The notes: generated from the letters alone by a model not told the origin. 64,000 nucleotides of DNA from Allobosea sp. (GCA_024231975.1 JAAEQB010000075.1:117770-181769), one strand, 5' to 3'. Counted from the stretch's first letter, positions 27,753-37,444 are shown. Numbers and translations are program-made.

Positions 27753-28484
27753 TCAGTCGTTGGCGAAGGTCAGCCTGGTCAGGGCGCCCCAGCTCGGCAG
27801 GTTCAGAAGCTTGGCCCAGCCCTCGCGATGCCGGAGCAGATCGTTGCAGGAGCTCGAGAAGCCGGTCTCGTCGCGATACCAAGCCCAATCCTTCTCGCGT
27901 TGCAGCGAGTAATAGCCGAGCTGCTCGAAGATGTTGCGAGGCTTGTCTTCCTTGAGGGCCTTGCGGGTCGCCGTCAGGAACTTGTTCCACTGCACCAGGC
28001 ATTGCTCGATGTCATCGAGCACAGCGTCCAGCACGGCGACATAGGCCTTGACGTTGGCGCTCACCTCCTCGACCTCGCGCAGATAGGCGGGGTAGCGAAC
28101 CTTGTCGAACAGGATGCCGGCGGGAGCGTCCGGCAGGGTCTCTGGCGCTGAGCCGGTGGTCCCGATCGCGTCCTTGATCACCTTCTGCAACGTGTCCATC
28201 CCGGCCTGGATGCCGCGCATCTGCTCGCGCTTTTCGCTGTAGCGGCCTTCGGCGCGCAGCGCCTGGAACAGCGCCAGGGCGTGCACGGAGTGCATGTTGA
28301 GCACCAGGGAGGGAATGCGCAGCCCGACCATCAGGCCCGCGGGTATGGCGGTGCTTTCCGTGACCTTGCCCGTGATGATGGCGAGCGTGCCCGGTGCTCC
28401 CGCGAGCTTGTGCAGGCCGACGCCGAGCAGGAAACTGGCTGCCTTGTACATGTTCTGGAAAATCTTGGATTCCCAATCGGCCAT
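27753..28484 (-). CDS. hypothetical protein, mostly helical
   Basis: 243 residues that I do not recognise. The first 80 residues contain moderately hydrophobic helices (AASFLLGVGLHKLAG, IPAGLMVGLRIPSLVLN) that could contact a membrane but are not convincing spans. The rest is charged helix with Trp/Tyr-rich stretches near the end. GGAGGAC seven bases before ATG decides the start at 28484. It points against the ruv genes, filling the space between the GNAT gene and ruvB. Confidence 0.65.
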   Translation of the reverse strand: MADWESKIFQNMYKAASFLLGVGLHKLAGAPGTLAIITGKVTESTAIPAGLMVGLRIPSLVLNMHSVHALALFQALRAEGRYSEKREQMRGIQAGMDTLQKVIKDAIGTTGSAPETLPDAPAGILFDKVRYPAYLREVEEVSANVKAYVAVLDAVLDDIEQCLVQWNKFLTATRKALKEDKPRNIFEQLGYYSLQREKDWAWYRDETGFSSSCNDLLRHREGWAKLLNLPSWGALTRLTFAND

Positions 28485-28630
28485 GATGTCCTCCGGGCTC
28501 GTCAAAGCGGGAAAGCGTGATTCTTCTGTGCTGCCCGGCCGGTTTGCTCGCATCTGATCCAAATTCGCGGACGAGGGAGCCTTCAAGAATTGCATCGTCA
28601 GCGCCGCTCGAATCCGCTACGCCGCTGGCC

Positions 28631-29677
28631 ATGAGCACGTCGCGACCCGGGCTGATGTCGGCCGACAAGCGCGAGGACGACAGCGAGGCCTCGCTGCGGC
28701 CGCTCTCGCTTGCCGATTTCACCGGGCAGGCGGCGGCGCGCGCGAATCTTCAAGTTTTTATCAATGCCGCCAAGAGCCGCGGCGATGCGCTCGACCATGT
28801 CCTGTTCGTCGGCCCCCCCGGCCTTGGCAAGACGACGCTGGCGCAGATCGTGGCGCGTGAGCTTGGCGTCAGTTTCCGCTCGACGTCGGGGCCGGTGATC
28901 GCCAAGGCCGGCGATCTTGCGGCGCAGCTGACCAATCTCGAAGAGCGCGACGTGCTCTTCATCGACGAGATCCACCGCCTCAACCCGGCGGTGGAGGAGA
29001 TCCTCTATCCGGCGATGGAGGACTACCAGCTCGACCTGATCATCGGCGAGGGGCCGGCGGCGCGCTCGGTCAAGATCGACCTGCCGAAGTTCACTTTGGT
29101 CGGCGCCACCACCCGCGCCGGCCTGCTGACGACACCGTTGCGCGACCGCTTCGGCATTCCGATCCGCCTGCAGTTCTACACGGTCGAGGAACTGCAGGGC
29201 ATCGTCGCGCGCGGCGCGCGGGTGCTCGGCGTGCCGATGTCGGATGACGGCGCCAACGAGATCGCCAAGCGCTCGCGCGGGACGCCGCGCATCGCCGGAC
29301 GGCTGCTCAGGCGCGTGCGCGACTTCGCCATCGTCGACGGCGATGCGATCGTCACCCGCAAGGTCGCCGACAAGGCGCTCGGCCTGCTCGACGTCGACGC
29401 GATCGGCCTCGACCAGATGGACCGGCGCTATCTCACCACCGTCGCGATCAATTTCGGCGGCGGCCCGGTCGGGATCGAGACCATCGCCGCCTCGCTCTCC
29501 GAGCCGCGCGACGCGATCGAGGAGATCATCGAGCCCTTCCTCCTGCAGCAGGGCTTCATCCAGCGCACGCCGCGCGGGCGCCTGCTGACGCCGCACGCCT
29601 TCCGTCACCTCGGCATGCCCGAGCCGAGCCGGGAAGGGGCGCAGTTCGGCCTGTTCGGGGATGCGGACGATGACTGA
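28631..29677 (+). CDS. ruvB: Holliday junction branch-migration ATPase RuvB
   Basis: 348 residues. Walker A is GPPGLGKTTLAQ, Walker B VLFIDEIHRLNPAVEE, sensor 1 TLVGATTRAGLLTTPLRDRFG, and the sensor-2/arginine region SRGTPRIAGRLLRRVRDF. The C-terminal winged helix ends GFIQRTPRGRLLTPHAF. RuvB is the AAA+ motor that migrates Holliday junctions with RuvA. It is 0.9 kb downstream of the GNAT gene and separated by the antisense hypothetical gene, so it likely has its own promoter between 28485 and 28630. Confidence 0.96.
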   Translation: MSTSRPGLMSADKREDDSEASLRPLSLADFTGQAAARANLQVFINAAKSRGDALDHVLFVGPPGLGKTTLAQIVARELGVSFRSTSGPVIAKAGDLAAQLTNLEERDVLFIDEIHRLNPAVEEILYPAMEDYQLDLIIGEGPAARSVKIDLPKFTLVGATTRAGLLTTPLRDRFGIPIRLQFYTVEELQGIVARGARVLGVPMSDDGANEIAKRSRGTPRIAGRLLRRVRDFAIVDGDAIVTRKVADKALGLLDVDAIGLDQMDRRYLTTVAINFGGGPVGIETIAASLSEPRDAIEEIIEPFLLQQGFIQRTPRGRLLTPHAFRHLGMPEPSREGAQFGLFGDADDD

Positions 29678-29770
29678 TGCCGCGCGAAGGCTGTCCCGCA
29701 TTTGGATGATGCGGCCTCCTGCGCATCGTGCTGTCATCGGGTTCGATCAGCCGAGGCCGGGAGAAACGAT

Positions 29771-30274
29771 ATGCGATCCGTAGTGCTGCTGGCCGGCCTG
29801 ATGCTGGTTTCCCTGGCTGGCCATGCCGCCGAGCCCACGCCCGACGCCACCGTGCGCAAGGCCTATGCGGTGACGCAGAAGACGCTGGATGGCGGCGGCG
29901 AGCCGCCCTGGCGCCCGCCGCATCGTGACCAGCTGATGAGCAAGAGCCTGGCGGCGCTGTTCGCCCGCGACGATCGCTATCAGGATGAGAGCGGCGATAT
30001 CGGCCATATCGGGGCCGATCCGTTCATCCAGGGCCAGGACGGCGAGGTGAAGAACCTCAAGGTCACGGTCACGCAGGCTCCGGCCGGCGGCAAGGCGCTG
30101 GTGACGGCGAGCTTCCGCAGCTTCGGCAAGGCGATATCGGTGCCGTTCCGCATGGTCGAGGAAGGCGGCGGCTGGCGCATCGACGATATCGGAACCGGCA
30201 AGAACTCGGTCCGCCGCGATCTGGCGCAGCCCTATGATTGCGGCTCGTTCATGGGCAAGCCCTGCAAGCGCTGA
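29771..30274 (+). CDS. DUF3828-like exported protein
   Basis: 167 residues with a clear signal peptide (MRSVVLLAGLMLVSLAGHAA, cleavage near residue 20). The mature part resembles small NTF2-like DUF3828 proteins: YQDESGDIGHIGADPFIQGQD, then VTASFRSFGKAISVPFRMVEEGGGWRIDDIG. Two late cysteines (YDCGSFMGKPCKR) could pair. Function is unknown. A GGGAGAAACGAT ribosome site supports the start. Confidence 0.65.
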   Translation: MRSVVLLAGLMLVSLAGHAAEPTPDATVRKAYAVTQKTLDGGGEPPWRPPHRDQLMSKSLAALFARDDRYQDESGDIGHIGADPFIQGQDGEVKNLKVTVTQAPAGGKALVTASFRSFGKAISVPFRMVEEGGGWRIDDIGTGKNSVRRDLAQPYDCGSFMGKPCKR

Positions 30275-30323
30275 GGCCTCGCAGGGCGCCCTGTCGCGCA
30301 CCCGATCTATTTCCGGGCGATCT

Positions 30324-30833
30324 TTATTGGCGGGCGATCTTGGCGCGCATCATGGCGGGGCGGGCTCCGGCGTCGTTGAGTGCGCCGGACTTGGCCGCCT
30401 TTCGGTTCGTGACCGGGCGCATGCCTTCGCCGGCTGTGCGGCTCGTCGGGCGCTGCAGGGCTCGCTCGCGCTGCTTCATCGCCAATGCCTTGCGGGCGAG
30501 GCTGCGCTGGCTCGGAGCGTGCAGCTTTTCGGTCCGCCGGGTCTGCTCGGCCCCGACGCGCTTCAGCGCTACGGTCAGCGCGTCCGCCTTGGCCTTGGTG
30601 CCCTGGTTGTCCGAAGCCGGACGCGTGCCCTGCGGTGCCGCCTTGCCCCGGAATTCGCGGCGCTGCTGCCGGGCGATGCCGCGGGCCCGGTCGCGCTTCT
30701 CGCGCAGGATGCGGGCGAGATCGCGCAGGCTCTCATCGTTTTCGCCCGAGAGCTTGCCGCGCCGCGTGCGCGCCACGAGGTCGAACTCCGAGTTGTCGAG
30801 AAGCCGTTCGAGCGCCTTGGCCGAGAGTGACAT
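30324..30833 (-). CDS. basic hypothetical protein
   Basis: 169 residues, very rich in Arg, Lys and Ala, and mainly helical (ILREKRDRARGIARQQRREF). The first 20 residues (LSAKALERLLDNSEFDLVAR) are more regular. No family is recognised. The charge suggests nucleic acid binding, but that is inference. CGGAGACAATTC precedes the chosen ATG. It lies between two plus-strand genes, divergent from ybgC. Confidence 0.6.
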   Translation of the reverse strand: MSLSAKALERLLDNSEFDLVARTRRGKLSGENDESLRDLARILREKRDRARGIARQQRREFRGKAAPQGTRPASDNQGTKAKADALTVALKRVGAEQTRRTEKLHAPSQRSLARKALAMKQRERALQRPTSRTAGEGMRPVTNRKAAKSGALNDAGARPAMMRAKIARQ

Positions 30834-30939
30834 GAATTGTCTCCGTAAGATTGCGCCCCCACCCGAGAGTATGCCGATGCGGCGCCTTTTGTTCCCGCGG
30901 TCATTTGCACGCCGGGCGGCCCGCCTGTAAGCCGCGGAC

Positions 30940-31347
30940 ATGGCCAGCCCGCATCAGATCTCCGTCCGCGTCTATTACGAGGACACCGATTTCTCCGGCG
31001 TCGTCTACCACGCCTCCTATCTGCGCTTCATGGAGCGCGGCCGCACCGAGCTGATCCGCGACCTCGGCATCGAGCAGCGCGAGCTCTTCGACGGCGATGC
31101 GGCGCTCGGCTTCGCGGTCAGGCGCATGCTGATCGATTTCGTCAGACCGGCGGTGATGGACGATCTGCTCACGATCGAGACCAGGCCGACCCTGGCGCGC
31201 GGCGCCACCATGGAGCTCGACCAGCGCATCCTGCGCGGCGAGGAGGTGCTGGTCACGGCGCAGGTCAAGGTCGCCTGCGTCGGCGGCGGCAAAGCCAGGC
31301 GCATCCCGGATGTGCTGCGGCATCGCCTCGGCCTCGAAATCCTCTGA
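30940..31347 (+). CDS. ybgC: Tol-Pal-associated acyl-CoA thioesterase YbgC
   Basis: 135 residues, a single hotdog fold. The active-site segment VYYEDTDFSGVVYHASYLRFMERGRTE contains the catalytic Asp and the YbgC signature. It hydrolyses acyl-CoA or acyl-ACP at the inner membrane. In most proteobacteria it heads the tol-pal operon; here it is 2.4 kb upstream of tolQ, separated by a TetR gene, a DUF2852 gene and a broken gene. Confidence 0.92.
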   Translation: MASPHQISVRVYYEDTDFSGVVYHASYLRFMERGRTELIRDLGIEQRELFDGDAALGFAVRRMLIDFVRPAVMDDLLTIETRPTLARGATMELDQRILRGEEVLVTAQVKVACVGGGKARRIPDVLRHRLGLEIL

Positions 31348-31387
31348 TCGCTTCTGCCGCCCGCTGGCATCGACGCTGGCGGATCGC

Positions 31388-31408
31388 CATGTTAGGGCCC
31401 GTAACATG
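31388..31408. promoter_or_regulatory. palindromic operator over the TetR start codon
   Basis: CATGTTA and TAACATG are perfect seven-base arms around GGGCCCG. The right arm contains the ATG of the TetR gene, so a protein bound here would block transcription or initiation. Autoregulation by the encoded TetR protein is the simplest reading. Confidence 0.6.
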
Positions 31409-32053
31409 AGCTGGAAACGCAACGAGCCCGAGCAGCCGCGGGGCTACCACCACGGCAATCTCAAGGAGGCGCTGGTCCGCGCCGCCCTCGGCCTGATCGG
31501 CGAGAAGGGCCCCAACGGCTTCACCTTCGCCGAGGCCGCGCGCATGGCTGGCGTCAGCCCGGCGGCGCCCTACCGGCATTATCGCGACCGTGACGAGCTT
31601 CTCGCCGATGTCGCGGTCCATGGCTTTGCTGCGTTCGAGGCGGCGCTCGCCAAGGCCTGGGACAATGGCCGGCCCGATCCGGAGACGGCCTTCCACCGGC
31701 TCGGCCGGGCTTATCTCGCCTTCGCCCATGACCAGCCGGCCTTCTATTCGGCGATGTTCGAGGCGGGCGTTCCGCTCGATGCCAGCCCCGAATTGCGCGC
31801 GGCCGCCGATCGCTCCTTCCAGCAACTGCGCCAGGCGGCGGAGACGCTGATCGCGGCGCTGCCGCAGGGCAAGCGCCCGCCGGCGCTGATGATGGCGCTG
31901 CATATCTGGGCGATGTCGCACGGCGTCGCCGCCCTGTTCGGCCGTGCCGATGCAGGACGCCGACCGTTGCCGATGTCGGCGTCCGACCTGCTGGAAGCGG
32001 GAATGCTGATCTATCTCAAAGGCCTGGGCCTGCCTCCCGAGCAGGCGGGCTGA
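31406..32053 (+). CDS. TetR family regulator, WHG-domain type
   Basis: 215 residues. The N-terminal helix-turn-helix reads FTFAEAARMAGVSPAAPYRHYRDRDELLADV (about residues 38-68), with the YHHGNLKEALVRAAL helix before it. That opening and HIWAMSHGVAALFG in the C-terminal domain are typical of the TetR_C WHG group. The ligand is unknown. A perfect palindrome overlaps its start, and a second different palindrome lies downstream before the DUF2852 gene. Confidence 0.88.
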   Translation: MSWKRNEPEQPRGYHHGNLKEALVRAALGLIGEKGPNGFTFAEAARMAGVSPAAPYRHYRDRDELLADVAVHGFAAFEAALAKAWDNGRPDPETAFHRLGRAYLAFAHDQPAFYSAMFEAGVPLDASPELRAAADRSFQQLRQAAETLIAALPQGKRPPALMMALHIWAMSHGVAALFGRADAGRRPLPMSASDLLEAGMLIYLKGLGLPPEQAG

Positions 32054-32112
32054 TCTCCTTCTGGAATTTTTCATCCACGCGTCTTGAAGACCTTGGCAAG
32101 CGCGTCCAGATA

Positions 32113-32135
32113 TGTGAATGTGATTTACATTCACA
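32113..32135. promoter_or_regulatory. palindrome upstream of the DUF2852 gene
   Basis: TGTGAATGT and ACATTCACA form nine-base perfect arms around GATTT, 75 bases before the DUF2852 ATG. The size and symmetry fit a TetR-type operator. The arms differ from the palindrome at 31388, so a different regulator may bind. Confidence 0.55.
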
Positions 32136-32209
32136 CGGTCGGCGAAGGCCGATCGGGAGGCTGGCCGGCAGCGGCATCCGCCGCTGTCATTCGAGTTCGA
32201 GAGGGATCG

Positions 32210-32665
32210 ATGCCGATCGTCGCGAAGCTTGATGAATACGGAAAGGGAGCCTGGATCGCCTTCGCGGTGCTCGGCTTCATCATCTTCTGGCCGCTGGGTC
32301 TGGCGACCCTGGTCTTTCTTTTCTGGAGTGGACGCATGGGACATGGTTGCGGACAAGCTCGCTACGAGCATCGGATGAGCCGCCTGCAGGACAAGATGGA
32401 GCGCCTGCGCGAGCGCATGGGCGGCGCTCAGCAATGGGGCGGTCGTGGCGGTTTCGGCGGCTGGGGCCGCGGTCCGTCCTCGAGCGGCAACCGCGCCTTC
32501 GACGAGTATCGTGATGAGACATTGCGCCGTCTCGAAGACGAGCAGCGCGAGTTCCACGATTTCCTCGGCCGGCTGCGCATGGCCAAGGACAAGGCCGAGT
32601 TCGACGAGTTCATGAGTGAGCGCCGTCGCAACAATAACGGCACGGATACTGTCGAAAGCGCCTGA
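32210..32665 (+). CDS. DUF2852 family membrane protein
   Basis: 151 residues. One long hydrophobic segment (about 14-41, AWIAFAVLGFIIFWPLGLATLVF) is followed by a Gly/Arg/Trp-rich linker and a charged helix that ends FDEFMSERR. This arrangement is the DUF2852 family of alphaproteobacteria, whose function is not established. It lies behind a clear palindromic site, so it is probably regulated separately from the TetR gene. Confidence 0.8.
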   Translation: MPIVAKLDEYGKGAWIAFAVLGFIIFWPLGLATLVFLFWSGRMGHGCGQARYEHRMSRLQDKMERLRERMGGAQQWGGRGGFGGWGRGPSSSGNRAFDEYRDETLRRLEDEQREFHDFLGRLRMAKDKAEFDEFMSERRRNNNGTDTVESA

Positions 32666-32682
32666 TCGCCCCTTTTTAGGAG

Positions 32683-33418
32683 CTATCGACCGTCGGCGGC
32701 CCGCTTCCTCCCGGAAGCGGGCCGTTGGCGTTTTTCGACCGGTGCCGCCGCGGGAGGCGGGGCCGGCTTCTTCCCGTTGGTGGTCACGAAGAAGATCACG
32801 ATGGTGAGAGCAGACGTCAGCGATGCCAGGACCGTGGTGATCTGCGCCTTCAGGCTGTCGATCTTGGCGATGCGCCCCGTGACGATGTTGTGACGCAGCT
32901 GGAGCGCCGTCAGTCGCTCGCCTGCCTCCAGCACCATCGCATTCTCCATCGCCTGGATGCTCTGGACCGTCCTGGCATCGCTGTAGTCCTGATCGACCAG
33001 GGCGTCATAAGATGCCAACCGGTTCTGCCAGTCCTGCGGATGGACGATCGCCGCCATGCGGCGCACCGCCTGCTTGGCGTTCAGCCGGAACAGCCGGTCG
33101 AGCAGGTATTTGTACTGCATGTCGGCCTGCGAGCCGTTCAGCACCAGGAGCAGGGTGCCGCGGCCGAGCTGCAAGGTCTCGAAGCTTTTTCACATGGCCG
33201 TCCAGCGCGCCGAGGTCGCGGGTGATCGCATCACGTTCCTCGGTGAAGCGGGCGCTGCGCCGGTCGAGCGAGTTCGACAGGGCGAAGGTCGCGATCGAGG
33301 AGAGGATGGCCGGCGAGACGATCAGGATCGCGCTCAGCGTCGTGCGGTTCCAGACATAGTTCCGGGCATAGTTCCGGACTTGGCCCGCCAGCCGTTCGCC
33401 AAACCGCATCGCTCCCAA
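32683..33418 (-). pseudogene. frameshifted membrane protein gene, unknown
   Basis: Two overlapping frames together make one plausible protein of about 240 residues. The upstream frame (from 33418) gives an N-terminal membrane helix (TLSAILIVSPAILSSIATFA) and runs to HVKK. The downstream frame continues SFETLQLGRGTLLLVLNGSQ and ends with a second membrane helix (TTVLASLTSALTIVIFFVTT). The switch falls at a run of five A on the coding strand (33186-33190), where four A would restore one frame. It is either a true mutation or a sequencing error. No family is recognised. Confidence 0.65.
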
Positions 33419-33749
33419 CCCTCGGTCGCCGCTGCGTCGCCCGCCGACGGCCGCATGGCCGTCATAACGCGATATTAACCATACAAGGCCTTAACCTTGA
33501 CGCTGACTTAACGGGACACAAGGCCTTTGGCGCACGGGAACATCGCCGTTTGGCCCATCTTTCGCCGAATTCAGCGGCAATTGGTGTCAATGGCATATCC
33601 CCGGAGCGCAGAAACGGGCGGCGGCGCGAACCTCGCGGCGCGAAGAACAGGCTGCGCGGGGCCGCACTCGGTTTCGCGTCGGCCAGAGCCGGATTCGATC
33701 GGGCCGCAACGGCCTGAGCGGTACGGGCTCTAGAGAGAAAGGTGACAGG
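33419..33749. other. intergenic region before tolQ
   Basis: 331 bases without a supported gene. The left part (33470-33512) is AT-rich and has three TTAAC elements at 33475, 33491 and 33508, the likely promoter region of the tol operon. The remainder is G+C-rich with no convincing hairpin; a short plus-strand frame of 68 codons has poor composition and no ribosome site. Confidence 0.6.
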
Positions 33750-34463
<714 letters not shown>

Positions 34464-34474
34464 GGGCCTGAACG

Positions 34475-34924
<450 letters not shown>

Positions 34925-34946
34925 ACGAGAAGGTGCCGTCGCGTTG

Positions 34947-36092
34947 ATGGTTTCGCGCTCAGAGCCGGGCTTGGCGGTCTCCGCCTTGGGCCACGCGACC
35001 GTGCTGGTCGCGGGGCTGCTGGCTTTTGCCGGCACGGCGCCGCTGCCCGAGCATCAGGAGGCGATCGCCGTCGAGGTAATCGACCCGTCCGCGCTGAACC
35101 AGGTCACCCGCGGCGAGCGCCAGGCCGAGAAGGTGCAGGAGCAGCCGCAGCAGCGGGCCGAGCGCCAGTCCGAGGTTGTCGAGCGCAAGGAAGCGGGCGA
35201 GGCCAAGCAGGACACGCCGGCGCCGCCCTCGCGCCCGGCCGAGCTCAAGGTCGCCGAGGACAACGCCGCGGCGCCGCTGCCGCCAGCGCGGCCCAATCTG
35301 CCCAAGCCCACGCCGCCGGCCGAGCCGGTGAAGCAGCCGCAGAAGTCCGAGCAGGCGGCCGCCCGCGAGGAGCAGGAGCGCCGCGAGGAACAGGCCAAGC
35401 TCGCCGAAGAGGCCGAGCTCGAGCGCAAGGCCAAGCAGGCCGAGCAGGAGGCAAAGGCCGCCGCCAAGGCGAAGGCCGAAGCGGAGGCGCAGGCGCGCGC
35501 CGAGGCGGCAAAGGCCGCCAAGGAGAAGGCGGTGGCGGAAGCCAAGGCGAAGGCGGAGGCCGAACAGAAGGCCAAGCTTGCCGCCGAGGCCAAGGCGAAG
35601 CGCGAGGCGGAAGCCAAAGCCAAGCGCGAGGCCGAGATCGCCAAGAACTTCAACCCGAACGACATCGCCAAACTGCTGCAGTCGAAGGAGCAGGCGCAGT
35701 CGTCGGGTTCAAGCGCGCCGCAGGTCAACCGCACCGCCTCGCTCGGCACCCAGACCGGCTCGTCCCAGAAGCTCTCGCCATCGCTGCGCACGCAGTTGAT
35801 GGGCATCATCCAGGAGCAGCTGCAGAAGTGCTGGAACGTGCCGATCGCGCTGCAGAGCGCGTCGAAGCCGGTGGTGCCGCAGGTCAGGATGAAGCTCAAC
35901 ACCGACGGCTCGTTGATCGGCCAGGCGAGCGTGACCAATTCCTCGTCCGACCCGCTCTTCCGGGTTGCGGCGGATTCGGCGCTGACAGCGACGCGCCGTT
36001 GCTCGCCGCTGCGCATTCCCGCGCAATTTGCCGCCTATTACGACGATTGGCGCGACGTCATCGTGAATTTCGACGCCAGGGACGTGTTGTGA
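34947..36092 (+). CDS. tolA: TolA energy-transducing protein
   Basis: 381 residues. One N-terminal membrane helix (about 9-30) is followed by a Pro/Glu/Gln-rich stretch. A long Ala/Lys/Glu coiled helix covers about 130-235, and the C-terminal TonB-like domain covers about 275-381 (LRTQLMGIIQEQLQKCWNVP, LFRVAADSALTATRRCSPL). TolA links the TolQR motor to Pal and TolB across the periplasm. A TTG immediately precedes the ATG. The low-complexity middle is normal for TolA. Confidence 0.94.
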   Translation: MVSRSEPGLAVSALGHATVLVAGLLAFAGTAPLPEHQEAIAVEVIDPSALNQVTRGERQAEKVQEQPQQRAERQSEVVERKEAGEAKQDTPAPPSRPAELKVAEDNAAAPLPPARPNLPKPTPPAEPVKQPQKSEQAAAREEQERREEQAKLAEEAELERKAKQAEQEAKAAAKAKAEAEAQARAEAAKAAKEKAVAEAKAKAEAEQKAKLAAEAKAKREAEAKAKREAEIAKNFNPNDIAKLLQSKEQAQSSGSSAPQVNRTASLGTQTGSSQKLSPSLRTQLMGIIQEQLQKCWNVPIALQSASKPVVPQVRMKLNTDGSLIGQASVTNSSSDPLFRVAADSALTATRRCSPLRIPAQFAAYYDDWRDVIVNFDARDVL

Positions 36093-36097
36093 CCGCC

Positions 36098-37444
36098 ATG
36101 GACCGCATTGATCATTCCATTTTTCGTCCCTCCGGGCTGACCCGCCGCGGCGCCCTCGCACTCGCGGGCTCCGGCCTCATCCTGCCGCAGCTGGTCGCGC
36201 CGGCCCGGGCCGAGCTGGTGATCGACCTGCGCAAGGGCACCTTCCAGCCGATGCCGATCGCGGTCGCCGATTTCGCCGGCGAGGGCGGCGGGCTGGTCTC
36301 CGGCATCATCGCCAACAACCTGAAGCGCTGCGGCTATTTCGTGCCGATCGAGAAGGCGCGCCATCCCGAGAAGAACCCGCCCTTCGACGCGGCGCCGCAG
36401 TTCGAGGCCTGGAAGGCCGCCGGCGTGCAGGCGCTGGTGATCGGCCGGGTCTCGCGCGACGGCGGGCGGCTGAGGGCCGAGTTCCGGCTTTGGGACGTCG
36501 TCGCCGGCCAGCAGATCGACGGCCAGCAATACTTCACCGACCCGAACAACTCCCGGCGCGTCGGCCACATCATCTCGGACGCGATCTTCACCAAGATCAC
36601 CGGCGTCGGCGGCTTCTTCGACACCCGTGTCGTCTTCGTCGACGAATCCGGCTCGAAGGAGGCCCGGCGCAAGCGCCTCGCCATCATGGACCAGGACGGC
36701 GCCAATGTGCGCTACCTCACCGGCGGCGAGACCTCGGTGGTGACGCCGCGCTATTCGCCGGTGGCGCAGGAGGTGACCTATATGGCGCAGCGCACCGGCG
36801 AGCAGCCGCGCGTGCATGTGCTCAATATCGAGACCGGCCAGCGCCAGGTCGTCGGCAATTTCCCCGACATGACCACGAGCCCACGCTTCTCGCCGAACGG
36901 CGCGCGCATCGCGCTCAGCCTGCAGCAGGGCGGCAACGCCAATCTCTACGCGATCGACATCGGCTCGCGCACGACGCAGCGGCTGACCTCGACCTCGGCG
37001 ATCGACACCTCGCCTTCCTATTCGCCTGATGGCGCGCAGATCGTCTTCGAGAGCGACCGCGGCGGCTCGCAGCAGCTCTATGTGATGGGCGCCGGCGGCG
37101 GCGAGGGCAAGCGCATCTCCTTCGGCCAAGGCTCCTATTCGCAGCCGTCCTGGTCGCCGCGTGGCGACCTCATCGCCTTCACCCGCCAGGGCGGCGGCAC
37201 TTTCGGGATCGGCGTGATGAAGCCGGACGGCTCGGGCGAGCGCATCCTGACCGAGAGTTTCCACAACGAGGCACCGAACTGGGCCCCGAACGGCCAGTAC
37301 ATCATGTTCTTCCGCGATCCCGGCGGGCAGTCCGGCGGGAAACTGTACATGGTCGACATCACCGGCCGGGTCGAGGTGCCGGTGCCGACGCCGTCCTTTG
37401 CCTCCGATCCGACCTGGTCGCCGCTGCTCACCTCGGCGCGCTGA
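36098..37444 (+). CDS. tolB: Tol-Pal system beta-propeller protein TolB
   Basis: 448 residues. The signal region is SGLTRRGALALAGSGLILPQ, cleaved near Ala-Arg-Ala before ELVIDLRKG. The N-terminal alpha/beta domain (about 40-165) is followed by a six-bladed propeller with repeated SPDGAQIVFESDRGG-type blades. TolB binds Pal and outer-membrane partners in the periplasm. The tandem Arg with a hydrophobic core suggests a Tat rather than Sec signal, but the match is loose. Only five bases separate it from tolA. Confidence 0.95.
   Translation: MDRIDHSIFRPSGLTRRGALALAGSGLILPQLVAPARAELVIDLRKGTFQPMPIAVADFAGEGGGLVSGIIANNLKRCGYFVPIEKARHPEKNPPFDAAPQFEAWKAAGVQALVIGRVSRDGGRLRAEFRLWDVVAGQQIDGQQYFTDPNNSRRVGHIISDAIFTKITGVGGFFDTRVVFVDESGSKEARRKRLAIMDQDGANVRYLTGGETSVVTPRYSPVAQEVTYMAQRTGEQPRVHVLNIETGQRQVVGNFPDMTTSPRFSPNGARIALSLQQGGNANLYAIDIGSRTTQRLTSTSAIDTSPSYSPDGAQIVFESDRGGSQQLYVMGAGGGEGKRISFGQGSYSQPSWSPRGDLIAFTRQGGGTFGIGVMKPDGSGERILTESFHNEAPNWAPNGQYIMFFRDPGGQSGGKLYMVDITGRVEVPVPTPSFASDPTWSPLLTSAR

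Noticed and set aside
33186..33190. Programmed ribosomal frameshift at the A-run.
   Set aside because: The frames need a +1 shift and the run is not in the register of a -1 slippery heptamer; a simple indel is more likely.
33527..33733. A 68-codon frame upstream of tolQ.
   Set aside because: No ribosome site, no family resemblance and unlikely composition; the region looks like a promoter spacer.
35090..35660. Tandem repeat array suggested by the Ala/Lys/Glu-rich stretch.
   Set aside because: This is the normal helical middle domain of TolA, not an expanded DNA repeat.
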